From: Caecitellus pseudoparvulus
Taxonomy: Eukaryota > Bigyra: Bicosoecida
Assembly: GCA_965644315.1 (NCBI GenBank)
Contig: CBFFRQ010000094.1
Coordinates: 1 to 64,000, forward strand
Length of the DNA: 64,000 bases
Direction: 5' to 3'
The position numbers and the translations under genes were made by a program. Of the stretch, positions 26,747-36,600 are shown one piece after another. A model generated the notes under the pieces. It was not told the origin of the DNA, ran no database searches, and was given only the letters and a program-made list of their open reading frames with translations. Position 1 is the first letter of the stretch. Every line of letters starts with the position of its first letter.

Positions 26747-28042
26747 TCATGCACGGGCGGCTTTTGCCGCCGGCTCGTCACTGGCGGTGACAGCGCGGCG
26801 CAAGTCCGCTTGCTGCGTCCACTCGGCATGCGCATCCAGCGTCGCAGCGTCCACCTCCTCCTGCAGGCGGTCCACCGCCTCCCCCAGCGCAGCCCGCGCA
26901 CCCGGAAAGCGCTGGTGGTCTGCGAGCCACTCAGCCACGTGCTCCAGACGCACTCGGTTGGGGTTGGCGCCAGCTTTGCTGCGGCCTCGCTTGACGCCGC
27001 CCAGGGCCCTGCCTGGTGCGAGGAAGGACGCCTCTGCATGCTGTGCCAGGTGCTCCTGCTCTGTCGTGGAGCTGGGCAGGACGCCAGGCCCGCTCGCAGA
27101 CCCGACGCCCAGCAGTGGCTCCGCTGCACTGGACACCAGCGGTGCCGGCGTTGTCGTGGGCAGGAGGCGGTCCACCTCGCCCTTGGCCGTCTGCAGCACG
27201 GCAGTCATGTCTGCCACCACGTTGTACTGCTTGTTGCTCTTGTACGCCGCGTGCAGTGCTTCGCGGTCGGTTTCCAGCCGCCGCCACGCCGGCACGACCT
27301 TAGCTCGGTGGTACTCCACCACCTCCACCATGCGCCGCAGTGTCACGCGGCGGAACATGTCCAGCGCACTGCCAGCAGGCGCCGAGCCGGGCATATTGTG
27401 GGCCAGCTGTGCTGCGGGGCACACCTCGGGTGAGGGGGGGGGCGGCGTCTCCGCCAACGCCACAGACAGCAGCTTGGTGTAGTTGGCGTTGACGGAGGCC
27501 AGCTGGTCCTTAGTCAGGTTCGCCCGCAGCTGCAGCGTCTGGGGGTGCACGAGGGCTCGCAGGGAGGGGTCTCGCTCCAGCGCCACCTTGCGTGAGTGCA
27601 TGATGACGTTGTGCGTGGCCAGCTTCGTGAAACGCTCCTCCATCTCCTGCGCAAACGCCACGTACCACTCCTGCACCGCCGCCCAGCAGGCGTCGTGCGT
27701 GCCCTGCAGCACGCCTGGCTGCAACGCGCCGGTGCTGAGGTTGGCGGGGGCCGCACTGCCCCCCTCGCTGCCGCCTCGCCCACTGCTTTGAGCCTGCGCC
27801 ACACCCACGGCGCCTTCCAGCACCAGGCGCAGCACGCGGTCTGTCAGGCCCCGCACATAGCCATACAGAGGTGTCGCCTCCAGCTCGGCAACACGTTGGG
27901 CTGCAGCAGCTGCCTGCTTGCTGGCTGCAGCCTTGGCCTCCGCCGACAGGCCTTGCGCGATGTGCAGCAGGGCAGCTACTTCCGTTTCGGCCATGCGCCG
28001 CAGCGAGCTACGGCTCTCCCGGCCACTGCTGCTGGAAGCCAT
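26747..28042 (-). CDS. Unrecognised helical protein
   Basis: This 431-aa protein (ATG at 28042, MASSSSGRES) is mostly predicted helical and Ala/Glu/Arg rich. Distinct blocks include ACWAAVQEWYVAFAQEMEERF, NLTKDQLASVNANYTKLL and FRRVTLRRMVEVVEYHRAKV. Low-complexity linkers separate them. It could be a coiled-coil adaptor, but no family is recognised. The frame stays open far upstream of 28042, but that extension lies across the divergent RRM gene and its promoter and has no recognisable features, so the ATG at 28042 was chosen. It shares a 204-bp divergent promoter interval with the RRM protein gene. Confidence 0.65.
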   Translation of the reverse strand: MASSSSGRESRSSLRRMAETEVAALLHIAQGLSAEAKAAASKQAAAAAQRVAELEATPLYGYVRGLTDRVLRLVLEGAVGVAQAQSSGRGGSEGGSAAPANLSTGALQPGVLQGTHDACWAAVQEWYVAFAQEMEERFTKLATHNVIMHSRKVALERDPSLRALVHPQTLQLRANLTKDQLASVNANYTKLLSVALAETPPPPSPEVCPAAQLAHNMPGSAPAGSALDMFRRVTLRRMVEVVEYHRAKVVPAWRRLETDREALHAAYKSNKQYNVVADMTAVLQTAKGEVDRLLPTTTPAPLVSSAAEPLLGVGSASGPGVLPSSTTEQEHLAQHAEASFLAPGRALGGVKRGRSKAGANPNRVRLEHVAEWLADHQRFPGARAALGEAVDRLQEEVDAATLDAHAEWTQQADLRRAVTASDEPAAKAARA

Positions 28043-28246
28043 GTCAGAGGGGGCGGGAGGAACACAGTGCAGCTCGCAGCGGGGTGCGCAGGGCGTCCCT
28101 CGCCGGCACACGAGTTCCTTGATCGGGTGGGAAAGTGGAGTGAGCGGGCTTTTGCGTGCGCCGTTCAAATTCCGCGCGGTGCCCCATGGTCCCGGCCAAA
28201 CATCACGGCAGTGCCCCGCGCTGAGCACCCATGCACCCTTTTCACC
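28043..28246. promoter_or_regulatory. Divergent promoter interval
   Basis: This 204-bp interval separates diverging start codons of the unrecognised helical protein (minus) and the two-RRM protein (plus). A one-base-shorter relative of the recurrent element (CAAATTCCGCG) lies at about 28166-28176. No TATA box was recognised. Confidence 0.45.
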
Positions 28247-29336
28247 ATGTCTGCTCCTGACGCGCCAGCAGCTGCTGCAGGCTCCGGCGGCGCCACGGGG
28301 CAGCAGGCATCTCACTCTCCAACTGCAGGCGATGACGGGGAGGCCGTCCCTCCAGGGCACATCGAGCCCGGGCGCACGTTGTGGGTGGGGAACCTCCCCA
28401 CTTCGGCGTCCTCCAGCACTGTGGCTGCCATTTTCACCAAGGGCAAGGCTTTCGGCACCGTCGTGCGCGTGGCAGTGCGTACCGAAACGCGTGCGAAACG
28501 CAGACCACACCGGCGGCACCTGCAGGCCTGTTTGCCCGATTATCCAGGTGTTTCGTTCAGCTGGAGGTGTGGATCTGCCCTCTGCACACGCGCTGGTCAC
28601 CTTCTTCTCCCCTGATCTCGCCCAGCAAGCCAAGGCAGACCTAGATGGCTGCCGTGTGTCTTTGCCTGGCGCATCCTCCAGCAACCAGCTGAAGGTGCTG
28701 TGGGCCATGCGGTGGCCCATCCTCGTCCTGCGGGACCTGCCCCCGACCTTGACCGACACACAGCTGCTGGACACCATGCAGAAGTTCGGCGGTGTCTCCC
28801 GGGTCATCATGCAGGGAACAGGCCCGCAGCGACGCAGCAGTGGGCGGGCTTACATCGTGTACTCCAGCCGCCTGCAGGCAGCAGTGGTGCTGGACCTGCT
28901 CACGGAGAACATGCTGCTGCTCCCAGGCGAGACACGCCCCCTGACACCCCGCATGCTGACGTGGCCGGAGCCTGACGTACTGCTGGTGGCACCGCGTCTG
29001 AACGGACCAGGCGCCGCCACCCCACATATGGCCCAGCCCGCTACCCTTGAATGGGAGTGTGCTGTGGAGTGGCGCACACTAGCCTTCCAGCAACAAGCAC
29101 TGCTGCAGGCGCTGGAACGCAAGCACCGACTTGAGGTCGTGCAACTGCGTGCCGCCCAACAAGCCTCTGCCCTCGCAGCCCTGAGCAGGCCCGGCTCGCT
29201 GCAGCAACTCAAGGCGCTGGCATTGGCGGCGCCACTGCCAGATGCAGCGCCTGGCTTTGCGCAGTCGTACCCTGCTCGCCTGGGGGGCGAGGCTGCAGCG
29301 GATGGGGAGTCTGGGCAAGGCGCTGCTGCCTCGTGA
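28247..29336 (+). CDS. Two-RRM RNA-binding protein, DBHS (PSF/NONO)-like
   Basis: The gene model is join(28247..28474, 28548..29336), 338 aa, with one 73-bp phase-0 intron (donor GTGCGT). RRM1 starts with the RNP2-like TLWVGNLP and continues across the splice (GTVVRVA/VFRSAGG, SAHALVTFF). RRM2 carries ILVLRDLPPTLTDTQLLDTM and AYIVYSS, then TPRMLTWPEP. After the RRMs, PHMAQPATLEWECAVEWRTL strongly resembles the NOPS segment of DBHS proteins (aromatic/acidic motif before a long coiled coil), and a Gln/Leu/Arg-rich coiled coil follows. RRM1-RRM2-NOPS-coiled coil is the DBHS order; these proteins dimerise and act in transcription, splicing and paraspeckles in animals. The acceptor is ambiguous by 11 bases (AG at 28547 or 28560). 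The DBHS assignment is inference from order and motif. Confidence 0.65.
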
Positions 29337-29366
29337 TGGCGTGTCCCCCTGCGCTGGAGAATGCAT

Positions 29367-30520
29367 TCACTCGTCTGCCGCCTCGCCCCCCCCCTCGTCA
29401 TCGTCGAACCCCCCCTCGTCATCCCCTCCTCCTCCTCCTCACCGCCCCCCGCATCCCACCAGTACGCCATGCCCAGCCCACTCTCAGCTGTGGTGCCAGT
29501 CACCTGCATCACCGGCTCATGCGCCACCAGGCCCAGCGTGCCCTCCCCCTCCTCCACCTCCTGCCCCGCCACCGCCCCACTGCCGCCCGCCGTGTCAGTG
29601 GACAGGCACGCGAAGAGGCGTTGGATGGACTTGGCGTGCTTGGCTGCGGCGTGGGTGTGGGATAGCGCCGGCACGGTGACCAGAGTGGCGGAGCCATCCT
29701 CACTGGGCTCCACCGTCGCCTCAGACGGCGTGGCGGAGGCGTCCTCTGGGAGACCCGGCACGGGCACGGCGTTGCCCCACCGGTCCACGGCGGGCGGCTT
29801 CTTGTCTGTGGTGTGGGTGTTGAACAGCACGCCCGTCACACGCAGCTTCAACGGCGCCTCCTTGTCGTACAGAAAGGACTGCACCTCGCTGCCGTCCCCG
29901 GGGTCATACCTCCACTCCCACTCGCCCTCGCCGTCCTCTGTCTCGTTGCTGCAGGGGGAGGGGGGACGGTGCGCGTGAGTTTCACGCGCGTTTCGCCGAG
30001 AACCGGCGCACGCGACGGACGCACAACTGGGAGCCCTCCATCATCATGCTGGCGGGGATGAAGATGTCCTCGAAGAAAATCAGGGACACTTGCAAGCCCT
30101 GGTGGTTCCACGCCTTGATGGTGCCTGTCAGCACCTCGTCCTCCATGGGCCGAAAGATGACGAGCTGGAAAGTCACTGCGACGGGCCGGTGGGCGGCGGG
30201 CGCTGTGTGCACCTGTGCACGGCGCGGGGCCCCCGGCTCCCCACACGCACCCTCTGTGTATGCACAACCATCTCCCGGGATGATGATGGCGTCCCCCACC
30301 TCCGTCAGCTCGTACACGCAGATGCAGAGGCCGACCCCCGGCAAGATCTGCAGGGGCAGGGGCAGCTCGGTGCCGGCACTGCGCGGCGCATTGCAGGGCA
30401 CGCACTCACCCTGTTGCCATACCTGCTGTCCAGCTGCTCACACACCACCTCTGACGTGGGTCGGTTCTGGGAGCTGGGGTGCAGCTTCACCAGGTCCCGC
30501 AGGGTGCGCAGGAGAAACAT
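29367..30520 (-). CDS. POLR3H: RNA polymerase III subunit RPC8 (RPC25/POLR3H)
   Basis: Exons 30410-30520, 30251-30347, 30025-30175 and 29948 downward are joined by introns of 62, 75 and 76 bp (donors GTGAGT, GTGCGT, GTGCGT; phases 0, 1, 2). The spliced protein follows RPC8: MFLLRTLRDLVKLHP, ILPGVGLCICVYELTE, PGDGCAYTE/VTFQLVIFRPM, GTIKAWNHQGLQVSLIFFEDI, EWEWRYDPGDGSE and ESGLGMAYWWDA. RPC8 pairs with RPC9 to form the Pol III stalk. The 3' end is uncertain. Read straight, the last exon continues to 28850 through the opposite strand of the RRM gene. A 69-bp intron (GTGAGG to GGCAG) or a one-base indel in a G-run near 29430 would end the protein at the TGA at 29367-29369, shortly after the WW motif where the family ends. 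I favour that stop. Confidence 0.85.
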
Positions 30521-30674
30521 GGCGGCGGCGTGGTGGGCTGCCCCAATTTCCGCAGCACACCCGCTGCCCCACACTCACTCTGGCACGGGCCGGCAAAACC
30601 CCCAGATCTCGGCGACGTGCCACCCTGCTCCTCGCGCTGGAGCTGTGTGATTTGACTCCCGCGCACGTTGTACC
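30521..30674. promoter_or_regulatory. Divergent promoter between RPC8 and the giant HECT gene
   Basis: This 154-bp interval separates two diverging start codons. It contains AATTTCCGCA (30545-30554), 25 bp from the RPC8 ATG on one side and about 120 bp from the HECT ATG on the other. No TATA box was seen. Confidence 0.5.
30545..30554 (+). promoter_or_regulatory. AATTTCCGCA element in the RPC8/HECT divergent promoter
   Basis: Exact copy of the recurrent element 25 bp upstream of the RPC8 ATG and about 120 bp upstream of the HECT ATG, placed where it could serve both genes. Confidence 0.45.
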
Positions 30675-33600
30675 ATGCGAGGCGGCCCGTCAGGCAGGGG
30701 CCTGCTGCCGCCCCCCCACCCGCTTCCACCCGCACCGCGCCTGGACACTGTGCAGGCCGGCGAGCCCAGTGCCAGCGACCGGTGGCGGGACGCCAAGGTG
30801 CAGGCATGCGCCTCCACGCCCGAAGGCCAGTCCCTCGTGCCCTTCGTGGCCAGTGCGCTGCAGCGCCTGCAAGTGCGTGCTGCTGCACCTGCCTCGCGGA
30901 GTTTCGCAACGTCAGCCAGCCTCGCTGCCCGACGCCGCTGCCGCAGAAATCTGGCGACGCCGCCGGCCTGCAGCAAGCCCTGGATGACTTGCACGACAGT
31001 GTGGCGGGCGCTGCGCCCCTCAGCATGAGCCGAGGGGCGTTGTCTTCCCTCCTCACAGAAGCACTTGGCAGCAGCGCTGCGCACTGGCTTCCGTGAGTGG
31101 GCGCTGGCTGCCACCCCCCCTGCGCCGCCACGCGCACCCCCCGCCCCGCTTCCGCCCCACACAGAGCTCTGGGTGTCTCGGCAAGTGCCGAAGGCAGTGT
31201 GGTCTCCCTGCTGCGTTTCGTCAGGGACGGCCTGGCGTCTGGGCATTTGCCGCATGCTGACAGTCTGTGGCGACTGATGGCGCCAGCAGCGTTGCACGTC
31301 AACGTTGCCACGCCCCTCACCATGTCCGCGACAGGGGCAGTGAAGAAGCTCCTCACCTTCGACGCGCCCGTGTCTGCGGCTGGCCTGTCCCTGGTGGCGG
31401 GGGAGTGGTTGGCAGGCGGCGCGGCGAGCACGCACCCCCTCTCCATGGAAGGACTTGCAACTGTGGCGCTCAGCGCACCCTCCACGCCGCTGCCACCCGG
31501 CAGTGTCGTGGCCAGTGGCTGCTCCAAGCACCTGCTTGTGAGCACGGACGCGGGAGGCGCCTGTGTCGTCGCTGGCGACCTGCCTCCTGCGCAGCTGCCC
31601 CAGCCGACGCCCGGCGACGCTCACCAGTGGGCAGCGGTGGACAGCGCGATGGGGGCGACAGGAGACACCTGGGCACTGCTGACACACACCGCCACGGACG
31701 GACACACTCGTCAAGCCTGCCTGGCCCTCTGGCGGGCAGGTGGCGCTGCTCCCGCCGTGCACCTGCTGCCCGAGTCAGCTTGGCGCCACCCAGCCCTGGC
31801 GCCGGGCGGCGAGGCGGCAGGGCCCACCTGCCTCCTGCCCCTCACGCCTCTGCACGCTATGCTGCTGTTGCCCCCGCCTTCGGACGAGTACTTGCCCGCC
31901 CTGCAGGTAGTGCAAGTTGGGGCGGGGCAGGCAAGTGCAGTGGGCGGCCCGCTGCCGCTGCACCCGACACTGCACCGTGCCTGTGCGGACCTCATGGGCC
32001 CATGCAGCGGGGCATGGGCCCACATGCGCCTGCTGGTCGACCCACCCACCGGCCAGCTGTCCATGCTGCTGCCGTGTGGCGAGGGGCGCGTCTGCTCCCG
32101 GTGGGGCGTCCTCACCTGCCCCTCCCACCCCTGCCTGGCGGCAGCCACCGCCCCTGCCCAGACCAGCGGGCCCCTGGCTGCCCCCCTCACAGCCCTTGCC
32201 CTCATGGCCCAGCATGCCGCCTTGACGCTGCGCTTCGGAGCCCTGCGGGGGCCGGAGCAAGTCCAGGCGGCCGACTTCGCTGTGCCACCAGCGCGCACTG
32301 GCAAGGGGCGGGAGGTGGACACCTCGAGCGCCAACAGCGCTGAGGGGGCGTCAAATCCAGGGGAGAGCCCCCCTCGTGAGGCCCCTGCAGATCCCCGCCC
32401 CGCCCTGGTGAAGTTGGAACACACGTACCAGGGTGGCTCTTCCGGCTGGTCTGCTCCAGGGTGGGTGCTGCTGGGCGCCCGCATTGCAGTGCTGTGGGCG
32501 GGGGACCGGTACTACAAAGGCACCGTGGTGAAGTTCGACGCGGCGCAGAAGCGCCACTTTGTCGTGTACGACGACGGCGACCAGCGCTGGTACTCCATGC
32601 GGGACAAGACCTTCCGCGTTCTCTCCCTGCCGCAGCTGAGCAGGGAGGAGAGTGAGCACTTGGAGGAGGTGCGGCAGGAGGCAGAGGCCATCGCCCTGAG
32701 CCTGCAGGAAGAGGAAGTGGGTCAGGCGGAGCAGGAGGAGGCCTCCACGGCGCCCAGCGAGGCCCGAGTTCAGCTGTTGCCAGCGTGGGACGCGGGGGGG
32801 GCCGGCACCCCCCCCGCATCCCCCACCCACTCCGGCCAGCCACACTTGCCACCTCATGTATCTGCATGGCTGTCTCAGAGCGTGGGCGACGTGGAGCAGC
32901 CCTTCAACCCCGATCTTAGATCGTGGGAACCCTTCTGCCTAGACCTGGACTGCCGGGGGGAAGTGGCGGCACTGGCATCCGACTTGCTGTCGGGCCTTGT
33001 GGCTACGGGGAGCCCCGACGCCAGCGTGACCCTGCTGGGGACACTCGACCAGCCGCTTGCCAAGCCCTTGGTGCACCTGGACCCAGCAGTCGCCTCGCAC
33101 GCTGCCGGGCAGGTGCTGGCGCTGGTGTCCCTGTTCGACACCGCATGGCGAGCCAGCGGCGCCAGCAGCGACTTCTTGCAGCCTGGCCAGCGCATGGACG
33201 CCGGCAAGGCTGTCGGCAGTGCGGCAGCGGAGAGTGACCCGGGCGAGCCCCGCCTCATCACGGACGCCGAGGCGGGGGAGAGCAAGGCCTCGCCACGCAG
33301 CTCCCCCACCGCCGTGCCTGCCGCGTTCTTGGAGGCCCTGCCCCAGGCCATGAGCGTACGGCAGGCGTCTGACCAGTTCAACAAGGCTGTCAAGATGCTG
33401 GAGGCCGGCAAGCTGGCAGAGGGTGCCGTGGCCTACTTGCACTTGCTCGCCGCCCACGCGCCCAGCGTCGAGAGCGCGTTCAACCTGGCCTGTGCCTTTT
33501 CCCTCCTGTCAGCGCGGCCTGCTTCTCCGTGGCCCGCGGACACTCTCCAGCAGCTCGCGCTGCGGTGGCTGCGCCTGTCAGAGTCCCTGGGCATGTCTGG

Positions 33601-36600
33601 CCCTTCTCTCGTCACGGGCGACGCAGACTTGCGACCCTTGCACGGCCACCCCGCCTTTGACGAGCTGACGGGTTTCTCCTCCGCCATGCAGCACGTGAGG
33701 GGTGCCATGCTGCAGGCAGGCGCAGCGGGACCCCACACGATGCTCCCATCTCCCTGGTGCCCACCTGTGCGTCCGCCGCTGCTGCTGGGCCAGCACAGCT
33801 TGGACGTCGAGCCCTGGCGCGGGTGGCAGGTCGAGCTGCACCACGTCTGGGCGCTGTCAGCTGCCCTCCTGGCACCACAGCACCTCGGTGCTGCGGCCAA
33901 CGCCGAGGCTTTGGTGGAGCTGGTGCCAGGCGCGGGCGCCCCGCCGCCGGCAGGCGCATCATCGCCGGGTGTCACAGACCAGTCGGCCTGTCCCCCCCAC
34001 CTCCCGTGGCTGTGGCAGTGCCTCACAGACATCGCCCTGATGCCAGGCGTGGACCCCGCTCTGCAAGCTGCGGCCATCTCCGCCCTGGCGGCCGTCGTAC
34101 CAGGCGGCCTCCGCTCCACGGGCCTGACTGCCATCTCCACACTCACCAGTCACATCCTCAGCCAGACCTCACCCTCCGTGCCGCTGCTGCTGCGCAAACT
34201 GCTGCAGGTGCCTGTGTTCCAAGAAACCACTGGACGCACGGTGCCCCTGTCCGCAGTGCTGGCGGCCTCTGCCCACGGTCCCTCCATGCTGCGTGCCCTG
34301 TGGGAGGGGTGTGTGACGCCGCCCCCTTCGCAGTTGACGGTGGGGGCACAGGGCACGGGGACCGCACCGCCCCTGCCATCCTCCGCCGTGGACAGCGGCA
34401 GCGTCGCCCTCATCGCACAGTTGCAAGGGGAGGTGTTGGCAGACCCCTCCGCACTGAGCGGGGAGGGTGGCTCCCCCCCTCCTCAGCCAGGCAAACCAGC
34501 CCCCCCCCCGACAGCCCCCCCCTTGGCACGCGCCAGGCAGTACCTGCACCTTGTCCTCACCTGCACTGGGCAGGGCGCAGGCCCGCGCTTGACGCTGGAA
34601 GACTCTGGCCTGGCTCGGCTGCTGCGACACGCCGTGCACTTCCTCGCGACACACGCGCGGCGCCTCGTCGCGGCTCGAAGCGCAGACGAGCCGCCCCTCG
34701 TGGCCTGCACAAGCCACCTGCTGCAGACCCTCACTGCCCGGGCCAGTGCCCTGTCGCCTGCCGGTCAACGGCGGCTACTGGGCGTCGTGCCAGCGCTGGC
34801 CCTTGCCTGCCGCCGCCTGGCAGAGTCCCCCGACCCACGCCTGCGCCCCAGCCCGCTGGAGACCCGTCTGAACTGCTTCTCGGCGTGCTGGGGCGCCGTG
34901 CACCTGCTCGGGGATGTCACCAGCGCCGATGCGGATAGCCTGCCTGCCGCGTGTGCTGCTCTGCTGCAGGTGGAGGAGGCGGCCGCGCCTGACACGCTCA
35001 AGGCTCTGCTGGCGCCACTGGCGAGGAAGGGCGTGCGCCCACCGCTGTTGCCGCCGTCGCTCCGCTCCCTGCACGCGTCAGCCACCTTGGCTGCGTTGGC
35101 GGCGTTGGCAGCACGTTGCACACCGGCTGAAGCACGCCCGGAAGGCATGCGCTGGCTGGCAACCCCAGCTCAACTGGACTCTGACAGTCCCGGGCTAGAC
35201 GCCTTTGCGTCCCTGGCCCGAACCAGCCTGCAGGTGGGCCAGTGGTGTATGCGCAGAGCACAGGCGGCCCGCGCCCTGCCTCTCATGGCAGCCTGGGCTG
35301 GGCGGGACCAGGGGGGCAGCTTCCTGGAACACTGTCAGGTACTGGCCCGCTGGTTGCAAGGGGATGCGTCGGTGCAGGGCCAGCTGCCGGAGGAGGTGAA
35401 GGAGGCCGTGCAGAGCGGCGGGGGTGGCGGCAGGGTGCTGGAAGCGGTGTGCCTCACGCCGCCCGTTCTGGCGGCGCTGAAGGGTGGCAGTCGCTCCGCA
35501 GGCATCTTGCACGCGCTGGAGACCTCCTGTGCCACCGCCACAGCGCCGTACCTCCCCAGCTCCCTGGCGGATGCAGACGTAGGCAAGGAGAGCGCCGCCT
35601 CGGCCCTGTGCCGTGTGTTGGTGCAGGTTGACGTGGACTTCGCAGGGGCGCCGCTGGCGGCTGTGCGGGAGCGAGCTCGCCTGCTGTGTGCCTGCAGTGG
35701 CGGGGCAGTCCTGGCGTCACGGGATGGCGTGGAGCGTTTCCTGTCGTCCCCCTGCATCCCTACCCTGGTCCCAGCGCTGGCCGTGGAGCCGACGCCGTCG
35801 TCACACCCCCACTTGATGCCGGACATCTGCCGCCGCCACAGCGCCCGGGTGGCCCACGCGAAGGAACGGCACAGCGCCATTGCTGCCTGCCTGCCCCAGC
35901 TGCTGGCAGCGTGGCAGGGGGGGGATGCCACCGCCTCTGCCGCCGGGCTGGCTGCCCTGCCCACCATGCTGGCCGCGTTGGCAGGCAGCACGGAGCTCGC
36001 CCGGCAGCCTGACGTGGGGCTGGTGTTCAGTGGGGATGTGGTGGACCAGGAAGTCCCCGCGCCCGAAGCCATGCCGGGCAGCATGTCCCTGGACGGCTTT
36101 GCGCCTCGGCAAACGGCACACCTGCAGCAGGACAACGCAGCACACTGCCTGGATCTCCTGCAGGCCTGCAGCACTCAGCTGCAGCGCCGTGGGCCAGTCC
36201 CACCCGCAGTGCTCCTTGCAGCGCTGCAGGCCTTGCCTGCAGCCACAGCCCAGTTGGCAGACAGCCCAGACTCCCCACGTAGTGTGCCAGTGCTAGTGTC
36301 GCTTCGAGACGCCTTGCTGCTCGGCTTCGCGAGGGGGACTGCAGGGTCACCGCTCGTTGGTGCGTTTCAGCAGGTGCTTGTGTGCCTGGATGCCGCCCTC
36401 TCCGCCGCAGCCAGTGTTGACGCACCCAGCACTGTCGTGCAAGCAGCTCTGCAGGCGTGCAGCGCCGCAGCGGGGGCGAGGCTGGCCTTGCTGGAGCCCG
36501 CGGCACAGGCCGCGCGCACGACCAGCGCCGGCGCCACGGCTGCCGACGCAGACAGAAAGGAGGAGGAGGTCGAGCTGGGCGAGACGGAGTCCAAGGACGC

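Noticed and set aside
26610-26750. Upstream ATG at 26750 for the 422-aa gene
   Set aside because: It would begin immediately after the stop codon of the next gene and include the AATTTCCGC-type element as coding sequence; the ATG at 26609 is more plausible.
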